A stretch of DNA of 64,000 bases, taken from positions 1 through 64,000 of the forward strand of contig NZ_CAKVAM010000003.1 of the NCBI RefSeq assembly GCF_934725225.1, in the 5' to 3' direction. Each line of letters opens with the position of its first letter. Position 1 is the stretch's first letter. This document shows, one piece after another, positions 44,810 through 52,672 of this stretch. Source of the DNA: an uncultured Treponema sp. (GTDB taxonomy: Bacteria; Spirochaetota; Spirochaetia; Treponematales; Treponemataceae). A program made the translations under genes and the position numbers. The notes beneath the pieces were generated by a model. The model ran no database searches. It saw only the letters and a list, made by a program, of their open reading frames with translations, and was not told the DNA's origin.

Positions 44810-45261
44810 ATCAACCTCCAATAAAAAGTCAATGAGGAAATATCAATTTCCGATTTGACTTTTTGCACAATTTCGCAACCAAGTGAACTCGCGACGTAAG
44901 TTTCCAGCGGAAATTGAAGTTTATAAAAAAGTTTGCAACGCAAAATTGTGAATAAAAACTTTGACGCTATTTTAGACAAAGTTTTTATTACATACCTCCT
45001 GCAATAAATATACAAATATTATCCATATAAAGTATAGCACAAGATTCCGTTTTCGCCTCAGTAAAATCAAAAATAGAAATGTCAAAGAACATATAAAACA
45101 ACAGGAAAATACCGTTGTTTTATCAAAAATCAATTGTCTTTTCAGCGTGCCTCCTTATCTATATGAAATCCAAACAGAATTTTCTGTACGTCCACTTTTT
45201 TCTGAGCAGGAAATTCCTTTAATTTTTCCCCTTTTAAGCCTTATGCTCTAAAATTCCCTCC
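44810..45261. other. Intergenic stretch, possible decayed coding sequence
   Basis: About 450 bp between the GNAT pair and the polysaccharide gene at 45262. A minus-strand AGGAGG near 44995-45000 is followed by a start codon that meets a stop at once (ATG TAA). The overlapping frame runs on for about 60 codons without recognisable similarity. This looks like a broken small gene or the regulatory leader of the GNAT pair. Confidence 0.35.
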
Positions 45262-46221
45262 CTACCAATAACATCCATTTTCAACAGAATCTGAGTTTTT
45301 GGGTTTTTCAGAATCAGAAGGTCTTATCCAGTTTTCGTTTATAAATTTTGAAAATTCCGGCAAATCATTTATCCAGCGGTTTCCGTAAATACCGAACAAA
45401 AGCTGGACATTCGCACCTAAATGAACAGCGACTTTTCCCATCCGTTTTACATGGGCAGCCAAAGGCAGACCATAAGCCCCGCATCCAATCAAAGCCACAT
45501 CAAAATCTTTTTCAGAAATCTGATTCTTCATATATTGCAGAGCTTCAAACCAAGACGAAAAATTTTCATCATTGTTTCCTGCAATAGTCTGAACAGCTTT
45601 TATTGTTATCAGCTCCTTGAACGCAGGAAGAACAGTTTTGTCAGAAAAAAGCCTCTCACGCCGCTCATACTGCTTTTTTATTGAATCAGCAAACGGCGAG
45701 ACAACAAGAACTTTTTTCCCAGCAAGAGCTTTTGTCCATGGATTTTTCCATAAAAAAGGCGCGTAATAGCCATTCAAATTGACCTTGATACAATGCGAAA
45801 GTTCTTGTCTTAAATAATGTTCTGAATAGATATACGAGCCTAGAATATCTATCTGCTTTATATCATCAAGATACAAATTCTTAAAATGCTCTCTCTCATC
45901 ATTTTTATCACCGTTCAAAAATCCCATATTCAACGACAATGAAATAATCTCATTTTCAAAAATATGCCGACGGTTATGAACCATATCAGCAAAAGCTAGA
46001 AAACCGTCATTTTTTCTAGTTTGAAACAATATGGTATCGAGTTCGTTTGTGCCGAATTTTGCAATCATCAATCCGTTTTTATTCTTTTCTATTTTATCTC
46101 TTACAAAATCATTAGCTTCTTGATTAAAATATTGAACATATTTTTCTGTATACCAGGCATTTGGAAAAACAGCTGTATAAGTTTTTCTTGAAAGCCTAAA
46201 AAATAATTTTTTAAATATCAC
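45262..46221 (-). CDS. GT-D-like glycosyltransferase-type protein of the polysaccharide cluster
   Basis: The 319-residue protein is soluble apart from a hydrophobic start. MIAKFGTNELDTILF near residue 52 resembles the RFGDGE-type element of GT-D fold transferases. The C-terminal block VALIGCGAYGLPLAAHVKRMG with HLGANVQLLFGIYGNRW is strongly conserved in proteins encoded in polysaccharide loci. Activity is inferred. The GTG start lies 10 nt inside the end of the flippase gene with GGAG upstream. Confidence 0.7.
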   Translation of the reverse strand: MIFKKLFFRLSRKTYTAVFPNAWYTEKYVQYFNQEANDFVRDKIEKNKNGLMIAKFGTNELDTILFQTRKNDGFLAFADMVHNRRHIFENEIISLSLNMGFLNGDKNDEREHFKNLYLDDIKQIDILGSYIYSEHYLRQELSHCIKVNLNGYYAPFLWKNPWTKALAGKKVLVVSPFADSIKKQYERRERLFSDKTVLPAFKELITIKAVQTIAGNNDENFSSWFEALQYMKNQISEKDFDVALIGCGAYGLPLAAHVKRMGKVAVHLGANVQLLFGIYGNRWINDLPEFSKFINENWIRPSDSEKPKNSDSVENGCYW

Positions 46222-47689
46222 TTTTCTTTCTCCTGATAATCTTAAAAAAATTCATAACGAACTCATTCTTAAAAAGAATCATTGTTCCGGCATAAAGGAA
46301 AAATCCTAAAGCAGTGCAGAAAATTATTTGTGGCACAATTTTGTTTATAAAGCGCATTAAAAACAAAAGAAATAATGCCATAACAAAAACTGCCGCAAAA
46401 ACCTGAACAACCGTTCTAAAAAGATTTTTCCAATCAATAATTTTGCGTCCAAGAATAAACTGAGTTGTCATCACAAGAAATTCAGCGCAGACTGTTCCAA
46501 TTGCGGCGCCTGAAGCTCCATATTGTGGAATGAAAATAAAATTAAGAGAAAAATTTGAAACAGCTCCCACAACAGTAGAAGCAAGACTTGACTTTTCCTT
46601 ACCAGCCGAAATAAGCACATTTCCACCCATAAGGCAGCCCAAAGAAATAAACATAATCACCGCATTCATAATCTTCATCACCGGAACTGCAGGCAAAAAC
46701 TGATCGCCGCTGAAAAGAATAACAGCCGGCTCTGAAAGGACAAAAAGACCTACCGCGCACGGAACCGAGAACATCACAACAAACTGAACAGCCTTGTTAG
46801 CAAGCCGAAGAAATTCATTTCTGTCCTTATCCGCATAATAAGACAAGCGAGGAAGAAGCACGGCTGTCGCGGCTGTTATCATCATTATCACCATGCGGTT
46901 TATTTTTGTTGCGGCGGTATAGATTCCAACAGACTCATCGCCTTTTATAAAGCCAAGCATTGTTGTGTCCAAAACTGTGTAGATGCTGACTGCAGCACTC
47001 ATTGCAAAAAGAGTAAAAACCGGTTTCAGATGCTTTTTTAAACACAACGCTTTTACCCTAAAGTCAACGAAATGCCTTGCATGGATAAAATTGCAGATGT
47101 TGCTTCCAACAGAAGAAACAACGCTTATTCCAGCATATTTAAGATAGTCATTCTGATTCCGGACAAAAAAGAACAGAAGAATCAAGCTTATGAACTGGAA
47201 AGCGATAGAGCGAATTGTTATGTATTTGAATTCCTCAAGCCCTGTATAAAGCCAGTCCATGCCAAGAGTCGTAAAAAGAATTGACGCACCGCAGACACAC
47301 AGCAGAATTCTGTAATTTCCAAAAGCAGGAACAACAACCATCGCAAGTGCAAACAGAATGTATGCGATGACTGTAGAAATCATATTCAGAGAAAAGATTT
47401 CTTTTACAAAAACAGATAGATTTTTTCTGTCATCGCGTAGCTTCGCGCTTTCCCTTACTGCATAAGTGCTGATTCCAAGCGCGGCAACCAAAGCAAAATA
47501 GCTTACAATCGACTGTGCAAAATTGACTTTGCCAATATAAACTGGTCCAAGCACACGGCTTGCATACGGAAAAGTTATAAGCGGAAACACAAGCGACATG
47601 ACAGTTTTTGTCATGTTAAGAGCAGCGTTCTTTTTTAGGGACTTGGGAGAAAGTGTATTTTTTGGAGACTCTTCTACTTTGCTGCTCAT
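46211..47689 (-). CDS. Wzx/RfbX-type polysaccharide flippase
   Basis: The 492-residue MATE-like membrane protein has about 13-14 hydrophobic segments. The start includes the Wzx pattern FPLITFPYASRVLGPVYIGK, and the middle has LLPRLSYYADKD, as in O-antigen and teichuronic acid flippases. It would move lipid-linked repeat units across the cytoplasmic membrane for the EpsG-like polymerase. It is 5 nt downstream of the small gene at 47695 and overlaps the next gene, so it belongs to one transcript. Confidence 0.9.
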   Translation of the reverse strand: MSSKVEESPKNTLSPKSLKKNAALNMTKTVMSLVFPLITFPYASRVLGPVYIGKVNFAQSIVSYFALVAALGISTYAVRESAKLRDDRKNLSVFVKEIFSLNMISTVIAYILFALAMVVVPAFGNYRILLCVCGASILFTTLGMDWLYTGLEEFKYITIRSIAFQFISLILLFFFVRNQNDYLKYAGISVVSSVGSNICNFIHARHFVDFRVKALCLKKHLKPVFTLFAMSAAVSIYTVLDTTMLGFIKGDESVGIYTAATKINRMVIMMITAATAVLLPRLSYYADKDRNEFLRLANKAVQFVVMFSVPCAVGLFVLSEPAVILFSGDQFLPAVPVMKIMNAVIMFISLGCLMGGNVLISAGKEKSSLASTVVGAVSNFSLNFIFIPQYGASGAAIGTVCAEFLVMTTQFILGRKIIDWKNLFRTVVQVFAAVFVMALFLLFLMRFINKIVPQIIFCTALGFFLYAGTMILFKNEFVMNFFKIIRRKKSDI

Positions 47690-47694
47690 AAAAA

Positions 47695-48075
47695 TCAGTT
47701 TAAAACTGCCTCCGGCATATCATCTCTCACAACTTCCCTTCCGCAGTCATAAATCACCTGACCGCAACCATTCGCACAGAAAGTTTCAATCAAACTTTTA
47801 TGAATTTCATCTCCACCAAGCCACACAGACTTATCTTCATCCGAAACTGGTGATAAAGTGCATACATATAGAAGAATTTGTTCAGTTTTGTCCGCTTTTA
47901 GCCGTTCAAGCACAAAAGAAAGCATCGACTCATCAACGCCATTCGGGAAAATCGTTATTTCTTTTTCCGCCCAAAAGTCGCTGGTTTCACTTGTGAGAAA
48001 ATCGTGCATTCCGTTTATTTTTTTCTGCGTGAATCCGTCTGGTGCAGAGCCGCAAAGAATGGCGTGTCGGGTCAA
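47695..48075 (-). CDS. Hypothetical protein, faintly caspase-like
   Basis: The 126-residue protein begins (M)TRHAILCGSAPDGF and has an alternation of strands and helices. ILLYVCTLSPVS and GQVIYDCGREVV are vaguely like the two conserved strands of caspase-type peptidases, with a Cys after Asp, but no clear catalytic His is present. Family membership is therefore weak. A TTG start at 48075 is chosen because AGAGGTG lies 8 nt before it. A TTG nine codons earlier is the alternative. It is divergent from the XRE regulator and precedes the flippase. Confidence 0.55.
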   Translation of the reverse strand: MTRHAILCGSAPDGFTQKKINGMHDFLTSETSDFWAEKEITIFPNGVDESMLSFVLERLKADKTEQILLYVCTLSPVSDEDKSVWLGGDEIHKSLIETFCANGCGQVIYDCGREVVRDDMPEAVLN

Positions 48076-48098
48076 AATATAAACACCTCTAAAAAAAT

Positions 48099-48115
48099 AC
48101 AATCTTTAAGATTGT
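48099..48115. promoter_or_regulatory. Palindromic operator candidate between divergent genes
   Basis: ACAATCTT and AAGATTGT form a perfect 8-bp dyad around one central T. Nearby GTACAA and TATACAAC words repeat to 48180. This fits autoregulation by the divergent XRE protein and control of the 47695 gene and perhaps the polysaccharide operon. Confidence 0.5.
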
Positions 48116-48179
48116 ACAAGTATACAACTTTATCTTATAGATTGCAAGTTTTTAAAATCAACATCTTAAAGTATGTACA

Positions 48180-48545
48180 ATGAGTACAGAAAAAGAAACT
48201 GCAAGCAAATATAGCAAGGAATTTTCAGACAGGCTGCGCTATTTACGGAACGAAAACAAAATTTCCGCGCGGGAAATGAGCATTGCGCTGGGGCAAAATG
48301 TAAACTATATAAATTTAATTGAAAACGGAAAACGGCTTCCGTCTCTTCAAGGATTTTTTGCAATATGCGAATACTTAGAAATTTCGCCTGCAGATTTTTT
48401 TGATTCTGAAAATTTTTTCTCAGAATACTTTGAAAAAACAAAAAATATAGAAAATGAGAAAAAAGAACTTATCTCTTTCTTTGAAACTTTATCAGTTGAA
48501 CAAGTTTCTTCTATTCTAAATTTAATAAACGCTTTCAAAAATTAA
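48180..48545 (+). CDS. XRE-family transcriptional regulator
   Basis: The 121-residue protein has a Cro/C1-type helix-turn-helix at about residues 15-70. RLRYLRNENKISAREMSIAL is followed by QNVNYINLIENGKRLPS and a FFAICEYLEISPADFF helix. The C-terminal part is helical and likely dimerises. Its gene faces the 47695 gene across an intergenic palindrome, suggesting it regulates itself and the operon. No strong ribosome-binding site is seen. Confidence 0.88.
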   Translation: MSTEKETASKYSKEFSDRLRYLRNENKISAREMSIALGQNVNYINLIENGKRLPSLQGFFAICEYLEISPADFFDSENFFSEYFEKTKNIENEKKELISFFETLSVEQVSSILNLINAFKN

Positions 48546-48555
48546 AATATTTTAG

Positions 48556-48668
48556 TCCGCACCACGGACATTCACACATCCGCATAGCGGACACGTACAT
48601 ATCCGTGCCACGGACGTAACCATATCCGCCATGCGGACTTGTACATATCCGCGACACGGATTTTTTTT
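48556..48668. repeat. Tandem array of five 13-bp palindromes at exactly 23-bp spacing
   Basis: TCCG-N5-CGGA occurs at 48556, 48579, 48602, 48625 and 48648, every 23 bp. The 10-nt spacers are similar, mostly ending ACATA or CCATA. Inner bases of units 2-4 also pair with covariation (C-G, T-A, C-G), extending the stem to 5 bp. A T8 run follows unit 5. There is no open frame, and 23 is not a multiple of 3. Confidence 0.85.
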
Positions 48669-48764
48669 CATAACGGAACTTAAATCCACGTTGTACTTTA
48701 TATTGATAACATATTTATAATTTTATATTATTAGTCCGACTGTCGAATTTTATGTTTTATTGTC

Positions 48765-48787
48765 ATTATCGGGCTTGCCCCGATAAT
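48765..48787. terminator. Hairpin without T run upstream of the DUF4325-like gene
   Basis: ATTATCGGG (48765-48773) and CCCGATAAT (48779-48787) make a 9-bp stem with a 5-nt loop. No T run follows on either strand, so it may be a leader structure or operator. The stretch 48669-48764 is AT-rich and shows nothing else clear. Confidence 0.45.
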
Positions 48788-48833
48788 CCATACAGGTTGT
48801 TTTGCAATACTTGAAATATAAACAGAGGACAAC

Positions 48834-49109
48834 ATGACATTATCAATTGATAAATTCGGACAGGTTCTTATGTCTCGTCCAGCAGGAAAAGAAGCTTTTC
48901 TTATGGCAAAAGCATATATTTTAGACTCTCTAAAGCCTTCTGAAGTACTTTCGCTTGACTTTGCAAATGTAAAAGTACTTGCACCATCCTGGGCAGACGA
49001 GTTTATAACAGGATTAAAAACAAACTATAAAAATAAAATTGAATACTTAAATACAGACAATGAATCAGTTTCAGCATCTTTGAAAACAGTTTTATCATCC
49101 CCAATGTAA
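48834..49109 (+). CDS. STAS-like protein (DUF4325)
   Basis: The 91-residue protein resembles the DUF4325 family: an early SRPAGKEAFLMAKAYI block, then VLSLDFANVKVLAPSWADEFITGL, the strand-turn-helix that resembles the STAS fold of anti-sigma antagonists. Family members often accompany a histidine-kinase-like ATPase, but none is nearby. AGAGGA lies before the ATG. It sits alone between the palindrome array and metG. Confidence 0.75.
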   Translation: MTLSIDKFGQVLMSRPAGKEAFLMAKAYILDSLKPSEVLSLDFANVKVLAPSWADEFITGLKTNYKNKIEYLNTDNESVSASLKTVLSSPM

Positions 49110-49141
49110 ATAATTGAACTCTTCCTTTGCTCAAAAATCCC

Positions 49142-49170
49142 TTGTGGACAAAGGCTCATTTTGTTATAAT
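49142..49170 (+). promoter_or_regulatory. Promoter of metG (leaderless type)
   Basis: TTGTGG (49142-49147), 17 bp, TATAAT (49165-49170). The start ATG at 49180 is only 9 nt behind the -10 box, and no ribosome-binding site is present. Confidence 0.7.
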
Positions 49171-49179
49171 TGTAACATT

Positions 49180-51507
49180 ATGGAAAATATTAAGAATTTA
49201 AATAGAAGACTTGTAACTTCAGCCCTTCCCTATGTAAACAATATTCCTCATCTTGGAAATTTAATACAAATGCTTTCCGCCGATGTTTTTGCAAGGTTTT
49301 GCAGAAGCCGTGGATACGAAACTCTTTATGTCTGCGGAACTGATGAATACGGAACTGCCACAGAAACACGCGCTGTTGAAGAAAAGAAAACTCCGCGCGA
49401 ACTTTGCGACTACTATTACAAGCAGCATGACGAAATCTACAAATGGTTTGACATTGCATTTGACAAATTCGGGCGCACTTCAAATGAAGAATGCACAGAA
49501 ATAACACAGGCAATGTTCAAGGATTTGGACAAAAACGGATTCATAAAAGAGCATACAAACAAGCAGCTTTTCTGCCCTTCATGCCAGATGTTCCTTGCGG
49601 ACCGCTATGTTCACGGAGTCTGTCCTAAATGCGGATTCGAAGATGCAAGAGGCGACCAATGCGACAAATGCGGCTCACTCTTAGACCCTATTGAGCTAAA
49701 ATCTCCAAGATGCGTAACCTGCGGTTCTACTCCTGAAATAAGGGAAACCCGGCATCTTTACATAGACCTTCCTTCAATCAGCAAAAACCTTGACTCTTGG
49801 ATGAACAAAACAAGCGTAGAAGGAAGATGGTCAGACAACGCAATAAACATAACCAAAGCATGGATAAGAGACGGACTTAACGAAAGAGCAATCACGCGCG
49901 ATTTAAAATGGGGAATTCCTGTTCCAAAAGCCGGATACGAGAACAAAGTTTTCTATGTCTGGTTCAACGCGCCAATCGGATACATTTCAATAACAAAGCA
50001 GCTTGCCGATGAGCTTATTGCAGCATCCAAGCCTTCATTTGACTGGAAAAGCTGGTGGCTCCCAGAAGAAAGTGAAGAAGCAAAAAACAAGTCGCCGGTT
50101 GACTTGTTCCAATTCATTGGAAAAGACAACATTCCGTTCCACACAGTAATTTTCCCATGCTCGCAAATTGGAAGCGGACATAACTTTACAAAATTGTTCC
50201 ACATGTCTTCAACTGAATATCTTAACTATGAAGACGGAAAATTTTCAAAAAGCCGCGGCGTAGGCGTATTCGGAACAGACGCAAAGGAAAGCGGAATCAA
50301 GGCAGACGCTTGGAGATTCTACATTTTCTACAACCGCCCGGAAAAACAGGACTATCAGTTCACTTGGAAAGAATTCCGCGAGCGTTACAATGGAGAGCTA
50401 ATCGGAAACCTCGGAAATCTTGTAAACCGCACGCTTCTTTTTGTGCAGAAATATTATGATTCAAAAATTCCAGACGCTCCAGTTGACGAAGAGCTTTGGA
50501 CGCAGGTAAAAGAACACGAGGCAAAGGCAACTGAATATCTTGAATGGGCAAACTTAAAAGACGCCTTCCATGAAGTGTTTGCAATTTCAGACATCGGAAA
50601 CAAAGCGTTCCAAGACACAGAGCCGTGGAAAACAAGAGAAACAGACCCAGAGCGAGCCGCAAAACTCATTCACAATCTTTGCTACATGATAAAAGACCTC
50701 ATGATTATGGCGCATCCGTATATGCCGCAGTTCGCGGAAAAAATCATGTCTTACTTCGGAAAGAAAATCAGCGAGCCGCGCTTTAACGATGAGCAAAAGC
50801 CGGAAGGTCTTGACTGGTCTGATCTTGGAAACACAGAAGGTTTAAGCGAAGTTTCGCCAACGGAAGTTTTCTTTACTCCTCTCGATCAGAAAACAATGGA
50901 AGCGTTCAGACAGAAATTTTCTGGAACACAAAAAGATCGCAACGCAAAGCCAGCTGAAAAAAAACAAAAGAAAGAAAAGAAGCAGATTGAAGTTCTTCCT
51001 TTTGAAAAGCAGGCTGAATGGTTCAATAAAAAAATCGAGCTGAAAGTTGCAAAAATCACAAAGGTCGAAAACAATCCTGAAAGCGACAAGCTTTACATTG
51101 AAACTCTTGACGACGGAAGCGGAACAGAACGCATTATCCAAAGCGGACTGCGCGATTTCCTAAAGCCAGAAGAACTTCTTGGAAAACATATAATTCTTGC
51201 TTCAAACCTTGCGCCAAGAAAAATGCGCGGAGTTGAAAGCCGTGGAATGCTGCTTGCCGCCGACTACAAAGATGAAAACGGAAAAGACTGCGTAGAGCCT
51301 CTTGAAGCTCCTTGGGCAGAACCGGGAACAAAAGTTATTCTTGAAGGCTCATCAGAAAATTCCAAGCCGGAGCAAATTCAAGCGGAAGACTTTTTTGCAG
51401 TTGAAATAAAAGTTTCAGATAAAAAAGTGCAGATCGGCGGAAAAACTCTGACCGCAGCAGGAAAACAAATTTCAACTGTAAAAACAAAAAACGGCAACGT
51501 TCACTAA
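49180..51507 (+). CDS. metG: Methionine--tRNA ligase with C-terminal tRNA-binding domain
   Basis: The 775-residue class I synthetase charges initiator and elongator tRNA-Met. It begins with RRLVTSALPYVNNIPHLGN, which includes the HIGH-like element. A double zinc knuckle of cysteines (CPSC, CPKC, CDKC, CVTC) lies at about residues 125-190, and KFSKSRG is the KMSKS loop. A Lys-rich linker leads to an EMAPII/Trbp111-like domain at about 630-745 (KVAKITKV, ASNLAPRKMRGVESRGM). This fused domain raises tRNA affinity. The start is taken at 49180. The frame opens 22 codons earlier but contains the promoter. Confidence 0.96.
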   Translation: MENIKNLNRRLVTSALPYVNNIPHLGNLIQMLSADVFARFCRSRGYETLYVCGTDEYGTATETRAVEEKKTPRELCDYYYKQHDEIYKWFDIAFDKFGRTSNEECTEITQAMFKDLDKNGFIKEHTNKQLFCPSCQMFLADRYVHGVCPKCGFEDARGDQCDKCGSLLDPIELKSPRCVTCGSTPEIRETRHLYIDLPSISKNLDSWMNKTSVEGRWSDNAINITKAWIRDGLNERAITRDLKWGIPVPKAGYENKVFYVWFNAPIGYISITKQLADELIAASKPSFDWKSWWLPEESEEAKNKSPVDLFQFIGKDNIPFHTVIFPCSQIGSGHNFTKLFHMSSTEYLNYEDGKFSKSRGVGVFGTDAKESGIKADAWRFYIFYNRPEKQDYQFTWKEFRERYNGELIGNLGNLVNRTLLFVQKYYDSKIPDAPVDEELWTQVKEHEAKATEYLEWANLKDAFHEVFAISDIGNKAFQDTEPWKTRETDPERAAKLIHNLCYMIKDLMIMAHPYMPQFAEKIMSYFGKKISEPRFNDEQKPEGLDWSDLGNTEGLSEVSPTEVFFTPLDQKTMEAFRQKFSGTQKDRNAKPAEKKQKKEKKQIEVLPFEKQAEWFNKKIELKVAKITKVENNPESDKLYIETLDDGSGTERIIQSGLRDFLKPEELLGKHIILASNLAPRKMRGVESRGMLLAADYKDENGKDCVEPLEAPWAEPGTKVILEGSSENSKPEQIQAEDFFAVEIKVSDKKVQIGGKTLTAAGKQISTVKTKNGNVH

Positions 51508-51523
51508 AAACCGGAAAAGCAAA

Positions 51524-52651
51524 ATGCAGAATCAGGAGCAACGTTTTTTACAAACAGAATTTTGGGCAGACTTTAAAGGCAGGCACGGCTGGAAAACATA
51601 TTTTTTTCTCTTTGATGGAGAAAATGTTTCCAAAGTTGAATCCTTTAAAGAATGCAAGGAAAATGAAAAATGTCTTTCAGTTCTTGTGCGCTCGTTCAGC
51701 TTGAAAATCAAGAAATTCAGCATAGCGTATATTCCAATGGCTCCAGAATTTTCCAGCAATGAAGAAAACCTTAGCCAGAAATTTTCAAATGAGCTTGAAT
51801 CAATTTCAAAAAAAATATTCAAGTTTCTGCCGCAAAACACAATCTGCATAAGATTCGATTCTGCGCTGGATTTTGAAAATCTTGAAGAAAGAAACAATTT
51901 TGTTGCAAATGAAAAAAAATTTTTAAAGCAAAACAAAATTAGCAAAGAAAATTTCAGCATAGAAAAAACTGCCACGGACATACAGCCGCCTGATACAGTT
52001 TTGCTTTCGCTTTTGGAATCCGAAGAAAAAATTCTTTCTGAAATGAAAAGCAAATGGAGATACAACATAAGGCTTGCGGCAAAAAAAGGCGTTGAAGTAA
52101 AATCCTATTCCGCAAAGGACGCTGATTTTCCAAGCGCATTTGAAGAATTTTTTAAGCTTTTCATGCAGACAAGCGAGCGCGACGGAGTTCAGTTTCATCA
52201 AAAAAATTACTATCTTGACTTGTTAAATTCAAGCGCAGAAACTCCAAACGCTCCGGTTGTAAAACTTTATCTTGCAGAGCATGAAGCAGATGTTCTTGCA
52301 GGAATTATTACTTTGTTCTGCAAAAAAGAAGCTGTTTATCTTTACGGCGCATCAGGAAATATAAAGCGGAATTTTATGCCGGCTTACTTGCTCCAATGGA
52401 ATGCAATCTGCGACGCAAAAAAATTCGGTTGCCCTATTTATGATTTTTACGGCTGTCCGCCAGAAGAAAATAAAAACCATCCAATGCACGGCTTGTTCCT
52501 TTTTAAAACTGGTTTCGGCGGAAAACTCATTCACAGGCCAGGAAGCTTCGATGTTGTTCTAAAGAAAAACTGGTACGCATTCTATAAGACAGCAGAAAAA
52601 CTTCGCGCCTGGTTCTACAAGAATCTAAAGAAAAAACTTGCAGGAAGATGA
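51524..52651 (+). CDS. FemAB-like peptidyltransferase (GNAT fold)
   Basis: The 375-residue protein matches the FemX/FemA pattern. FLQTEFWADFKGRHGW is at the start, MKSKWRYNIRLAAKKGVEV in the middle, and YGCPPEENKNHPMHGLFLFKTGFGG near the end. Family enzymes add an amino acid from aminoacyl-tRNA to the peptidoglycan stem peptide. Residue specificity cannot be read. It follows metG by 16 nt and is probably co-transcribed, which brings it close to tRNA charging. Confidence 0.88.
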   Translation: MQNQEQRFLQTEFWADFKGRHGWKTYFFLFDGENVSKVESFKECKENEKCLSVLVRSFSLKIKKFSIAYIPMAPEFSSNEENLSQKFSNELESISKKIFKFLPQNTICIRFDSALDFENLEERNNFVANEKKFLKQNKISKENFSIEKTATDIQPPDTVLLSLLESEEKILSEMKSKWRYNIRLAAKKGVEVKSYSAKDADFPSAFEEFFKLFMQTSERDGVQFHQKNYYLDLLNSSAETPNAPVVKLYLAEHEADVLAGIITLFCKKEAVYLYGASGNIKRNFMPAYLLQWNAICDAKKFGCPIYDFYGCPPEENKNHPMHGLFLFKTGFGGKLIHRPGSFDVVLKKNWYAFYKTAEKLRAWFYKNLKKKLAGR

Positions 52652-52672
52652 TAGCCTGATTTCACGCTAATG

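Noticed and set aside
34094..47689. Lipopolysaccharide O-antigen cluster
   Set aside because: No lipid A or heptose genes are present, and treponemes generally lack LPS. It is called a surface polysaccharide locus instead.
48556..48668. Tandem array read as a CRISPR
   Set aside because: The conserved part is 13 nt of split palindrome, and the 10-nt spacers are related to each other. No cas genes are near.
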